NCBI GenBank assembly: GCA_949101405.1
Contig: CARYFM010000016.1
Span: forward strand, 1-16,897
Origin: an uncultured Candidatus Saccharibacteria bacterium
GTDB taxonomy: Bacteria; Patescibacteriota; Saccharimonadia; Saccharimonadales; Saccharimonadaceae
Reading direction: 5' to 3'
DNA length: 16,897 bases
Positions within the stretch are counted from its first letter, which is position 1. Every line of letters begins with the position of its first letter. Under the pieces are notes generated by a model that was given only the letters and a program-made list of their open reading frames with translations, had not been told where the DNA came from and did not search any database. Below are positions 6,035 to 12,472 of the stretch, piece by piece. The translations under genes were made by a program, and so were the position numbers.

Positions 6035-7696
6035 ATGAAAACGCGCTCTGATGATTACTGGGCGAAACGTTCACTTGAACGGCTTAGTGAGGCAGAAAAG
6101 ACTTCTATAACCTACCTCAAGCAAGTCCAAAAAGAGTACCGTGCGACAGCTCGGGCTATCGTTGAACAGGTACGTAAACTTTATGCCACATACTACGGTA
6201 AGAGTGGCTTTGATATTGATGCGCTTAATAAAGTTGCCTCTCAGGGCGACGTAAAACGCTTTCTAGTGAGCATGGAGGCTCAAGGCTTACCAACTGATCT
6301 TCCCAACAATTGTCGAGGCAGAATGAGCCGTTTGGAACTTCTAAACAGCCAAATGCTAGGCAAAGTGAAGCAAATGGCAACCAAAGAGAGTGTCGCAACA
6401 ACCGATTTATACGACAAAGTATTTCGGAATACTTACTATCGTACTGGATATGATGTATCTAAAGGTCTTGGTGAAACTCTTGCTTTCGGCAGTTTAGACG
6501 ACAAGACTGTTGATAAAGTACTTGAATCCAAGTTTTACGGCAAAAACTATTCAGAGCGTATTTGGGGTAATTCTAATAAATTAGCTGATCAGTTACAGAG
6601 TATTATTTCTCAAGCTATTGCAACTGGACAATCGTCAGAGAAGACTGTTCGATTAGTCCGAGAACGTTTTAATGTTAGTCAATCCAACGCGGCACGTTTA
6701 GTGCGCACAGAGACATGTTATTTCGAGAATCAAGCAGAGATTGAAGCGTATAAAGAGATGGGTATATCAGAGTACGTGATATTAGCTACGCTTGATAGCC
6801 GTACATCTAAGATCTGTCGCGAGATGGACGGCAAACGTTTTAAGATTAAGAATGCTGTGGCAGGCAAGACGCTACCTCCACTCCATCCGTATTGTCGCAC
6901 AGCGATACGCCCGTATATTGGAATAGCGTTTGAACCTAAAACGCGAATTATGCGTGATCCAGAGACGGGTAAAAACAAGACTATTGAACAGATGACTTAC
7001 CATGAATGGCGAGCGCAATATATACCAAACGAACCTAAGGCCAACCAAAAAGGACTAAAAGTGGGGGTTATAGGGGGATTATTGAACCAAAGATGGAACA
7101 AGTGGCAAGTAGGAGATGACCTTTTTGTCGGAGCGAATAGACCATTGATAGAAAAGTCAATTAAACAGGCAAGCAGGATACTTGAGGAGTATCCTATAGT
7201 GAGCGAATCGATTCGTGAGAATGGTGGCATAGCGTTTGAACTGGTCGATGCCGCAACATATAAGGCAGCAACTTCAACAGATAATTCACGCATACTATTT
7301 TCAAGGAAGGCTTTTGCTAATCGCGAAAAATACTTGGCAGTTTTAGAAAAAGAAATGAAAGTTGGCTTTAAGATGCGTGTTCCGAAAATGTACCACGACA
7401 TTTATACCATCACGCATGAGATGGGGCATGTGGTCGAGAATTACCTTGTCGATGGAAAGAAAATCACCAGAGCGGAGTATAATAAACGCGCTACGGCGAT
7501 TAAAAATGATATCATAAAGATAGCGCAACAAATGAGCAATAAAACGCGAAGCGAGGTACTAGCAGAAATGTCAGACTATGGGCGCAAAAAGCCGCAAGAA
7601 TTCTTTGCCGAAGCTTTTGTGGCACATAAACTAGGTAGTCCCAATATATGGGGAAAAGCTATGAGAGAATATCTAAGGGAGAGGGGGCTGAAATAA
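6035..7696 (+). CDS. MuF minor head protein fused to a lethal-factor-like zinc metallopeptidase toxin
   Basis: A 553-residue two-part protein. Residues 1 to about 300 form a MuF/SPP1 gp7-type head morphogenesis protein, ending in the family motif LDSRTSKICREMDG...LPPLHPYCRTAIRPY (about 248-293). After a linker the C-terminal part carries HEMGH (H461-H465) and, further on, YGRKKPQEFFAEAF with Y515, E522 and E526. This matches the catalytic layout of anthrax lethal factor (HEFGH, then YGR and EFFAEAF), where two histidines and a glutamate bind zinc and a tyrosine assists. The active site looks complete. MuF proteins with variable toxin C termini are a known class of temperate-phage polymorphic toxins. 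The protein would sit in the capsid and may be ejected with the DNA. Base composition becomes more A/G-rich after about 7030, as expected for a swapped-in domain. The next gene, overlapping by one base, is the probable immunity protein. Confidence 0.88.
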   Translation: MKTRSDDYWAKRSLERLSEAEKTSITYLKQVQKEYRATARAIVEQVRKLYATYYGKSGFDIDALNKVASQGDVKRFLVSMEAQGLPTDLPNNCRGRMSRLELLNSQMLGKVKQMATKESVATTDLYDKVFRNTYYRTGYDVSKGLGETLAFGSLDDKTVDKVLESKFYGKNYSERIWGNSNKLADQLQSIISQAIATGQSSEKTVRLVRERFNVSQSNAARLVRTETCYFENQAEIEAYKEMGISEYVILATLDSRTSKICREMDGKRFKIKNAVAGKTLPPLHPYCRTAIRPYIGIAFEPKTRIMRDPETGKNKTIEQMTYHEWRAQYIPNEPKANQKGLKVGVIGGLLNQRWNKWQVGDDLFVGANRPLIEKSIKQASRILEEYPIVSESIRENGGIAFELVDAATYKAATSTDNSRILFSRKAFANREKYLAVLEKEMKVGFKMRVPKMYHDIYTITHEMGHVVENYLVDGKKITRAEYNKRATAIKNDIIKIAQQMSNKTRSEVLAEMSDYGRKKPQEFFAEAFVAHKLGSPNIWGKAMREYLRERGLK

Positions 7697-7863
7697 TGTT
7701 TTCTGATATATCAATGCCATTATTTATGAAGAATAGTGAATGGTATTATTTTGATGATGAAGCTGGCATTACTTGTCTAACCGAAGCTGGAAAGAAAATT
7801 CCAGAGGTCATTGCTAGCTATAAAGAATATTATAGCGACGAGGATGACAACCTACTCTATTAG
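7696..7863 (+). CDS. Putative immunity protein for the MuF metallopeptidase
   Basis: This 55-residue protein is too small and too divergent for me to assign to a family. Its ATG overlaps the toxin stop codon (TAATG) and has a very strong ribosome binding site (GGGAGAGGGGG) inside the toxin gene; an upstream in-frame start at 7648 is less likely. The sequence is acidic, especially at the C terminus (YYSDEDDNLLY), and rich in aromatic residues (EWYYFDDE). It has no membrane segment, so it would act in the cytoplasm. Small acidic proteins encoded immediately after polymorphic toxins are usually their cognate immunity proteins. That function is inferred from position and composition. The low GC of the gene matches the toxin domain, suggesting that the two moved together. 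Confidence 0.72.
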   Translation: MFSDISMPLFMKNSEWYYFDDEAGITCLTEAGKKIPEVIASYKEYYSDEDDNLLY

Positions 7864-7886
7864 TAGTTCTATAGTGCATGAAGTTA

Positions 7887-7914
7887 TTGCTAAAAATAAT
7901 CCTTATGATATAAT
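7887..7914 (+). promoter_or_regulatory. Internal extended -10 promoter for the capsid genes
   Basis: TATAAT (7909-7914) is preceded by TGA, giving an extended -10, with TTGCTA (7887-7892) as a partial -35 at a 16-base spacer. It lies in the only sizeable gap of the structural operon, directly before the scaffold and major capsid genes, which must be made in large amounts. Confidence 0.65.
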
Positions 7915-7923
7915 CAATTTAAG

Positions 7924-7984
7924 ATCAATGACGACCTGTTAGGTTGATTATTGAATTTCTTTAGCGACCTTCGGGTCGCTTTTT
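7924..7984 (+). terminator. Repeated leader element plus UUCG-capped intrinsic terminator
   Basis: The same 12-mer ATCAATGACGAC seen at 1953 lies here at 7924-7935, 9 bases after the -10 (8 bases in the first copy). It is followed by a small hairpin (ACCT/AGGT, 7934-7944, extendable by ATCAA/TTGAT). Then comes a strong terminator: AGCGACC (7963-7969), a TTCG tetraloop and GGTCGCT (7974-7980), with a T run after it. CGACC in the element (7932-7936) can alternatively pair with GGTCG of the terminator (7974-7978). The terminator would stop both readthrough from the toxin-immunity genes and transcripts from the promoter just upstream unless relieved. Confidence 0.75.
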
Positions 7985-8032
7985 CGTTGGTTTGTAATCT
8001 AAGCCGAGAGGCGTAAAAGGAAGGATAAGAAA

Positions 8033-8590
8033 ATGGACCCCAAAAATCCAGATTCTACCAACAGTAACCCGGCAGGTCAACCTGATGATAATGCCAATAA
8101 GGGTGACGATCAGGGTAGCAAGACCTTTTCTCAAGATGAGGTGAACGAAATTGTGCGCAAGCGCATCAATGAAGCGAACGCTAAGTCCGAAGAAAAGCTT
8201 AAACAAGCAGTAGCAGACGCTCTCGCCGAGCAGGAACGTAAAGCGAAACTGACCGATGAGCAGCGTGCGACTGAGGCTCAGAAAGCCAAGGAAGAGGAAA
8301 TTGCCAAACGCGAACATGATGTAACAATGCGTGAACGGCGAAACGAAGCCATTGAGATTATGGTCCAGCAGAAGCTTCCTACATCCATGGTTGATTACAT
8401 TGTTGACCAAGATGTTGAGAAAACTAAAGCAAACATTACTCAGTTTAGCAAAGACTGGCAAAAAGCCCTCGAGGATGCAGTAAAAGCCAAAGTTGGCGGG
8501 AGCACTCCCACCGACAAAGGCAAACGCACCGACACTCGGAATGGACGCACTTACGGCCGTGACAACGGTGCAGGAGTGACTTCACTCTGA
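8033..8590 (+). CDS. Capsid scaffolding protein (DUF4355-like)
   Basis: A 185-residue, highly charged and mainly helical protein that would guide capsid assembly inside the prohead and then leave or be degraded. The N-terminal 35 residues are a low-complexity, probably disordered Asn/Asp/Gly region. They are followed by the family-typical FSQDEVNEIVRKRI and a long coiled coil of Ala, Glu, Lys and Arg (about residues 50-115), then ITQFSKDWQKALEDAVKAKVG. The tail is basic and glycine-rich. It has a good ribosome binding site (GGAAGGA), sits immediately before the major capsid gene and is the first gene of the internal promoter, all as expected for a scaffold. Confidence 0.9.
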   Translation: MDPKNPDSTNSNPAGQPDDNANKGDDQGSKTFSQDEVNEIVRKRINEANAKSEEKLKQAVADALAEQERKAKLTDEQRATEAQKAKEEEIAKREHDVTMRERRNEAIEIMVQQKLPTSMVDYIVDQDVEKTKANITQFSKDWQKALEDAVKAKVGGSTPTDKGKRTDTRNGRTYGRDNGAGVTSL

Positions 8591-8612
8591 CCTTCATAAC
8601 TGGAGAAACCAA

Positions 8613-9464
8613 ATGACTGAGGCATATAACATTTATGCGGACGGCACTAATAAGGACGACTTGATTGAGATTAAAGGTGCTGTAATTGAAACTGTGGCTA
8701 AGACTGCTGTTTCTATGAAGATTAAGAACCGCTATGGCGTGGGTGACCCTGCTGCAGGTTCCGTTACTTACGATCGTTTTAAGACATCCGCTTCTAAAGC
8801 TTACGGGACCGCCCGCACTGCCGGCAAGGGTGATGCTCTGAAGAACACTGGTAAGGTTACCAACAACATCAGCGATCGTCAAGAGATTATTGAAGAACTT
8901 GAAGAAGGCGATGTTACTAGGTTCGGCGTTGTCGACCTGGTTGAGCGCCGCCAAAACGACGAAGCGGCTTCTATGGTTGCTTATCTTGATGGTAAGTTCT
9001 TCGCCGAAGCTGAAAGTAAGGCGACCGCAATCGCTGGATTGACGACTGATATGAAAATCGAGGACATCATCGAAAAGGTGATTCAAACTCTCGAATCGGT
9101 CAAGAACGACTGGGTTCGCGGCGTGCCTCGCAACCAGATTCGCATTGCTGCTTCCCCAGCAATCTTTGGCAAGCTATCTAACCATCTGAATACTATCAAA
9201 AATAGCATCACTGGCGAAGAGCAAGCCGTGTTTAACGGTGGTGTTGTCGTCTATGAAAACATCAACCAGACTGCCGACATCGTTGCTATGCATGAAGGTG
9301 CAGTGGCTCAAGACGTTAACGTTAGGGATTACACTGACCCTGCTCGCATCCCATTCAGTAGCGCATATGAAGTTGCCCTGTTCTATGATCAAGGCACTAA
9401 GGCTGTTGAGCCGGATTTGATTTTCAAGGCAACTTTGACGGAACCGGCCACTTCATCCGAGTAG
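8613..9464 (+). CDS. Major capsid protein
   Basis: A 283-residue protein that would form the icosahedral shell. It follows the scaffold gene by 22 bases with a GGAG ribosome binding site and is the right size for an HK97-fold capsid protein without a long N-terminal delta domain. The N-terminal region, IETVAKTAVSMKIKNRYG, precedes a flexible Gly/Ala/Lys loop (about 55-85) that could be the E-loop. The middle has the spine-helix-like IEDIIEKVIQTLESVKNDW. Near the C terminus, FSSAYEVALFYDQGTKAVEPD resembles the final strands of the P-domain. The family call rests on context and overall fold pattern rather than a short diagnostic motif. Confidence 0.9.
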   Translation: MTEAYNIYADGTNKDDLIEIKGAVIETVAKTAVSMKIKNRYGVGDPAAGSVTYDRFKTSASKAYGTARTAGKGDALKNTGKVTNNISDRQEIIEELEEGDVTRFGVVDLVERRQNDEAASMVAYLDGKFFAEAESKATAIAGLTTDMKIEDIIEKVIQTLESVKNDWVRGVPRNQIRIAASPAIFGKLSNHLNTIKNSITGEEQAVFNGGVVVYENINQTADIVAMHEGAVAQDVNVRDYTDPARIPFSSAYEVALFYDQGTKAVEPDLIFKATLTEPATSSE

Positions 9465-9470
9465 AAACCG

Positions 9471-9503
9471 CACGGGAGAGGCTGTAAATATGTCTCTCCC
9501 GTG
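9471..9503 (+). other. Perfect 10-bp hairpin after the capsid gene
   Basis: CACGGGAGAG (9471-9480) and CTCTCCCGTG (9494-9503) are exact inverted repeats around a 13-base loop, 6 bases after the capsid stop codon. No T run follows, so it is not a normal terminator. It probably stabilises the abundant capsid mRNA or partly limits readthrough into weaker downstream genes. Confidence 0.6.
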
Positions 9504-9536
9504 AAGAATATTAGCATAATTTGGAGAAATATAACC

Positions 9537-9827
9537 ATGACAACTAGATATTTCAAAATGGCAAAGGTTGGTACTGTCCTGGCTGTTAGTGATAAAGTAG
9601 CCGTCGGTGAAGGTGAGAATGCTAAACTATTGATTCGTCAATATGAAAGCCGGCCGGATTATTACATTCCTTGCGATAAAAACGGCAAGCCACTGTCGGC
9701 AAAGGCAAAGTCGCCAACCACCAAGTCTAGAAAGCCATCTAATACTCAGGAAGCCGATGCAGAAACTGACAAGGCAACAGATGCTCAAACCGATGATAAG
9801 CCTGAAGAGGGTAGAAACGAGAAATAG
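9537..9827 (+). CDS. Hypothetical head protein between capsid and connector genes
   Basis: A 96-residue protein of unknown function. The start at 9537 is chosen because GGAGAAA lies 8 to 9 bases upstream; an earlier in-frame GTG at 9501 lies in the hairpin and has no binding site. Residues 1-45 (MTTRYFKMAKVGTVLAVSDKVAV) look like a small beta-rich domain. From about residue 50 the chain is low in hydrophobics and rich in Ser, Thr, Lys, Asp and Glu, so it is likely disordered. Small proteins at this place in siphophage head modules are sometimes capsid decoration proteins or head fibres. Here that is only a possibility. Confidence 0.7.
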   Translation: MTTRYFKMAKVGTVLAVSDKVAVGEGENAKLLIRQYESRPDYYIPCDKNGKPLSAKAKSPTTKSRKPSNTQEADAETDKATDAQTDDKPEEGRNEK

Positions 9828-9829
9828 CT

Positions 9830-10234
9830 ATGGGAATCGCTCGTGATACTTTTGTCGAACAAGTGGTAGAGGTTCTGAAAAGCAGAAATGAAAAAGCACT
9901 CGCAAACGAGAACCTTACTAAGGATACGGTTGAGGAGGTTACCGATCGCATTTCGCTGTATCTTAATCTTACCCCAGTAAATGGCTCTTATGTGTTCGAC
10001 GAAAGGCTCGTACGAGTTGCAGCAAGGATTGCGAGCGGCATTTTCACTAGTATTTCTAACGAAGTGTCCGGAGATGGTGGCGAAGCACAAATCAAGTCTA
10101 TCTCCGACAATGGTCAGACGATTAGTTTCGCTGAAGGTGTACGCAACTATCTTGCGACGTCAAGCGACCAAGAGGTTTTTAGCGGTTTTACGGAGCTACT
10201 GAAGCCATATCGGAGGTGTAATGTTGTTTCCTAA
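9830..10234 (+). CDS. Head-tail connector (adaptor, gp15/gp6-like)
   Basis: A 134-residue, mostly helical protein placed right after the capsid block, where the adaptor ring that binds beneath the portal is encoded. The pattern of a long first helix (ARDTFVEQVVEVLKSRNEKAL), a short acidic turn with VTDRISLYLNL and a helix containing RLVRVAARIASGIF agrees with the DNA-packaging/gp6-type adaptor fold. The C terminus, ELLKPYRRCNVVS, is typical of such adaptors, which often end in LxPYRR-like sequence. It overlaps the next gene by 14 bases. Confidence 0.78.
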   Translation: MGIARDTFVEQVVEVLKSRNEKALANENLTKDTVEEVTDRISLYLNLTPVNGSYVFDERLVRVAARIASGIFTSISNEVSGDGGEAQIKSISDNGQTISFAEGVRNYLATSSDQEVFSGFTELLKPYRRCNVVS

Positions 10235-10565
10235 CTCAGCCAAACAGGCGATAGCTAAGGCATTTTATGACAAAGAAGTTGCCATATTGGAGAAGCAAGA
10301 AGCATATGACGCCGAAGGTGGCCTAGTCAAAACTGGCACCGCCATAAAGAGTACTTTTACAGGAAATGTGAGATTCGTTTCATATGATGAGAATCAGCAG
10401 GAGAAAGGGATCGTAAAGGACATTGACGTAGTAATTACATGCTCTACGGACACTACCGTAGATGTCGGAGATTTGTTGCAGTATCAAGGCTCCAAATATG
10501 TCGTAAGTAGCCGAGTTATAACCGATTCTCATATGGAGCTGGAGGGTAAAATATGGCAAGTGTAA
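10221..10565 (+). CDS. Head closure / head-tail stopper protein (gp16-like)
   Basis: A 114-residue, beta-rich protein expected to form the stopper ring that closes the connector after packaging. The sequence begins with a short helix (AKQAIAKAFYDKEVAILEKQ), followed by strands containing GNVRFVSYDENQQEKGIVKDIDVVITCS and GDLLQYQGSKYVVSSRVITDSHMELEGKIW. This is the usual layout of the minor capsid/stopper proteins of SPP1-like phages: DxLxYxGxxYxV near the end is the barrel strand pair. The GGAGG ribosome binding site lies inside the previous gene, and the end overlaps the next gene by 13 bases. Confidence 0.78.
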   Translation: MLFPNSAKQAIAKAFYDKEVAILEKQEAYDAEGGLVKTGTAIKSTFTGNVRFVSYDENQQEKGIVKDIDVVITCSTDTTVDVGDLLQYQGSKYVVSSRVITDSHMELEGKIWQV

Positions 10566-10993
10566 CGATTTCAATTTCTGGTGTTAAGAACTTGCAACGC
10601 AAACTTGGAAATATGAAGAGCCAAAAAGCAACACGTTTTGCAGTTTCTCAGGCAACTGCCCTAGTAGAGGGGGCTGCGAGGGCTGGGTGTTCTGTTAAGA
10701 CGGGCGGGTTGCGCAACTCTATTCATATGCGTATTGAAGAGAGTGAACGCAGAGTTGTAGGTATAGTTTATACCTCGATGGAGCATGCGCCGTTTGTTGA
10801 ATTTGGTACTGGAGTTCGTGGCGATGGTAGTTATCCATATGAGAAGCAGGCAAATCTAGCTCTGTCCTATGATCCAGAATGGCCAGGACAAGTTGCTCAA
10901 CCATTCTTGGTGCCGGCATTACTTTCAAACAGAAACCGTATCAATAAGCTAATTGCTGCAGCCACGATTAGTGGCGTAACGGGAGGTAAATAG
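10553..10993 (+). CDS. Tail completion protein (HK97 gp10-like)
   Basis: A 146-residue neck/tail completion protein. Family signs include the early helix AVSQATALVEGAARAGCSVKTGGLRNSI (about 24-51), in which VKTGxLRxSI is the recognised motif. The segment YTSMEHAPFVEFGTG (about 75-90), with the HAPFVEFGTG motif, and the C-terminal GQVAQPFLVPAL, with the conserved QPFLxPA, complete the pattern. It would join the connector to the tail tube. It is translated from a GGAGGG site inside the preceding gene, and the following gene starts 1 base after its stop. Confidence 0.9.
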   Translation: MASVTISISGVKNLQRKLGNMKSQKATRFAVSQATALVEGAARAGCSVKTGGLRNSIHMRIEESERRVVGIVYTSMEHAPFVEFGTGVRGDGSYPYEKQANLALSYDPEWPGQVAQPFLVPALLSNRNRINKLIAAATISGVTGGK

Positions 10994-10994
10994 G

Positions 10995-11342
10995 ATGTTT
11001 ACGCCAAAAGTTCAGCTTCAAAAAACGCTTTCCAGTCTTGGTTATTACTGCCATCAAGGAGCGCAGGCTTCCTTCTCTGACAACGAAATTCCCGCGATCA
11101 CATTTCGAGTTGATAACAACAGCGTTAATCTTGACCTCAGCAACGAGATTGCTAGCCAAGATATTAACGTCGTAGTTGATATATGGGCAGATGATAGCAT
11201 AACAGCTTCGCAAGTTCTATCTGAAGTAGAGGAAGTGATGAGGTTAGACGGCTATCAGATGACCTATTCGGCAGATGTGTCACAGCCAAAAGGCTGCCTG
11301 TTTCACACTAACTGTCGTTTTATTACCGTTCATATTGAATGA
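10995..11342 (+). CDS. Tail terminator protein
   Basis: A 115-residue protein in the standard place between the gp10-like protein and the major tail protein, expected to cap the tail tube with a hexameric ring and stop its growth. The sequence fits the alpha/beta fold of tail terminators: an N-terminal helix, a strand with IPAITFRVDNNSVNLDL, then DINVVVDIWADDSITASQVLSEVEEVM and the final strand CRFITVHIE. The pattern of VxVDIWadds followed by a helix is common in this family. The ribosome binding site GGGAGG lies at the end of the preceding gene. Confidence 0.8.
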   Translation: MFTPKVQLQKTLSSLGYYCHQGAQASFSDNEIPAITFRVDNNSVNLDLSNEIASQDINVVVDIWADDSITASQVLSEVEEVMRLDGYQMTYSADVSQPKGCLFHTNCRFITVHIE

Positions 11343-11371
11343 ACGCACTGCTAATTTCTAAAGGAGAAAAT

Positions 11372-11806
11372 ATGGCAGGAACACCAACTATGGGTACGAC
11401 CCTTACTGTCACCAAGGCTGGTGACGAAACTGAGGATTTGACAATCAAAAGCCTTACGTCGATTGGCGAACTCACTGGCGATCGTGATGAAACCGATGTT
11501 ACTACACTTGATAGTCCAGACGGAGCTAAGGAATATAGACCTGGTGCTGTTGACTGGGGCTCACAAGATGTCGCTGGCAATGTCACTGACGCTACGCAGA
11601 TGGCTAAACTTCGCGCCATCTTCGATGCGCAAGCCATACGTGAATGGACGATTAGGACGCCAGCTGGTAACGTTGAGCGCTTTAACGCCTTCATTAAGAC
11701 TTTCAAGTATGGCGAGAAGACTGTTGATGGTCTTGATACGTTTGGCATGACTTTGCGCGTCTCTGGTAGCGTCAAATTCAACCCAGAAGACGAGCCCGCG
11801 GCTTAA
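11372..11806 (+). CDS. Major tail (tube) protein
   Basis: A 144-residue protein that would polymerise into the tail tube. The start at 11372 is preferred over 11339 because AAAGGAG lies just before it and family members begin with a similar MAGTPTMGTTLTV-like strand. The sequence is a succession of beta strands: KSLTSIGELTGDRDETDVTTLDS is the typical tail-tube segment in which a diagnostic aspartate-rich turn precedes a strand, and EYRPGAVDWGSQDVAGNV follows. The C-terminal part ends FGMTLRVSGSVKF, also typical. Placement between the terminator protein and the assembly chaperones confirms the role. Confidence 0.92.
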   Translation: MAGTPTMGTTLTVTKAGDETEDLTIKSLTSIGELTGDRDETDVTTLDSPDGAKEYRPGAVDWGSQDVAGNVTDATQMAKLRAIFDAQAIREWTIRTPAGNVERFNAFIKTFKYGEKTVDGLDTFGMTLRVSGSVKFNPEDEPAA

Positions 11807-11816
11807 AGAACGGCGC

Positions 11817-11839
11817 TGGTGGTCGCCTTGTAACCACCA
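11817..11839 (+). other. Hairpin after the major tail protein gene
   Basis: TGGTGGT (11817-11823) and ACCACCA (11833-11839) form a 7-bp stem with a 9-base loop, directly behind the tail-tube gene. No T run follows. As with the hairpin behind the capsid gene, it may protect the 3' end of an abundant mRNA segment or attenuate expression of the downstream chaperones and tape measure. Confidence 0.5.
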
Positions 11840-11868
11840 CTAAGTAAATATAATCAAGGAATTATTCT

Positions 11869-12189
11869 ATGAAACTCGACTATAAAGCTTCAAATATTGC
11901 TAAAGCAGAACGTGCACACGGGATGAACTTTCTTAAGACGCTCAAAACGCTCAGTGATAATCCATCTATTAGCGGTTTATTATTTCTGTTTGAGGCTGGT
12001 AATGGAACTGAAGATGACTTTGATCAAGCCTTTAAGGAAGGCATTAATAAGGTCTTGGTAGTCATTATGGAAGGTCTTAGTGCTGCTGGTTTTTTAGGTC
12101 AAGAGGATGTTCGAGTGCTCAAGCGACAGCTAGAGGATCAGAAGAAACCAGTAACTTCACGGAATTCTGGCGAAGCAACCAAAAACTAG
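11869..12189 (+). CDS. Tail assembly chaperone, short form (gpG-like)
   Basis: A 106-residue helical protein encoded between the major tail protein and the tape measure, where lambda-type phages encode gpG. It would coat the tape measure protein during tail assembly and is not expected in the virion. The sequence begins MKLDYKASNIAKAERAHGMNF, similar in style to other siphophage chaperones, and ends in a charged helix (VRVLKRQLEDQKK) and a short tail. Ribosomes that do not shift frame stop at TAG 12187-12189. The ribosome binding site is AAGGAA. Confidence 0.85.
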   Translation: MKLDYKASNIAKAERAHGMNFLKTLKTLSDNPSISGLLFLFEAGNGTEDDFDQAFKEGINKVLVVIMEGLSAAGFLGQEDVRVLKRQLEDQKKPVTSRNSGEATKN

Positions 12190-12470
12190 CGTTTCGGATT
12201 GGGGTACATCCTGTTGAGTTTTGGGAACTTACGATTGGCGATTTCTATGATTGTATTGATGGATATGCTGAGCGGATAAAAGACGAAGCACATCTTCAAG
12301 ACCGATTAAATCATATTCTGGGAATTTATATTGCGGCCGGGATTGTCGATCCTAAAAAATATCCAACCAGACCTATGCTAGACGATGACACATCAACTAA
12401 GGTAGGTTTCACATCGGATGATAGCTTAGATGCTTACATCTGCAGCCTTGCTAACAATACGAGAGGCTAG
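11869..12470 (+). CDS. Tail assembly chaperone, long form (gpG-T-like) made by -1 frameshift
   Basis: The -1 frame is open from 12081 to the stop at 12468-12470, but has no usable start of its own; its only ATG lies near its end. The encoded C-terminal domain includes FRIGVHPVEFWELTIGDFYD. The GxxPxEFWxLTxxEF pattern is typical of the T half of phage GT chaperones and links the complex to the tail tube. A -1 shift inside the first chaperone gives a fusion of about 200 residues. The -1 frame upstream of the short-form stop reads EFWRSNQKLAF, which fits the tryptophan-and-arginine segment usual before the GxxP motif, so the shift probably occurs well before the stop. The next gene begins 2 bases after this one. 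Confidence 0.82.
12090..12096 (+). promoter_or_regulatory. Slippery heptamer T TTT TTA for the chaperone frameshift
   Basis: In the zero frame the codons are GGT TTT TTA GGT, so T_TTT_TTA is an exact X_XXY_YYZ slippery heptamer in the phase needed for a -1 shift. It lies 10 bases after the last stop codon of the -1 frame (12078-12080), so it can be used productively. A weaker second candidate, C_AAA_AAC at 12180-12186, abuts the short-form stop but would leave a mismatch in the P site. Confidence 0.68.
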
Positions 12471-12472
12471 AC

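Noticed and set aside
6035..7696. C-terminal metallopeptidase of the MuF protein as a prohead maturation protease
   Set aside because: Prohead proteases are serine enzymes, or lie in separate genes before the scaffold. Here the zinc motif, EFFAEAF signature, shifted base composition and overlapping small gene fit a polymorphic toxin domain better.
8445..9086. Minus-strand open frame of 213 codons across the scaffold and capsid genes
   Set aside because: It overlaps two well-supported capsid genes over its whole length, has a low-quality Ser/Cys/Arg-rich sequence and no promoter or binding site.
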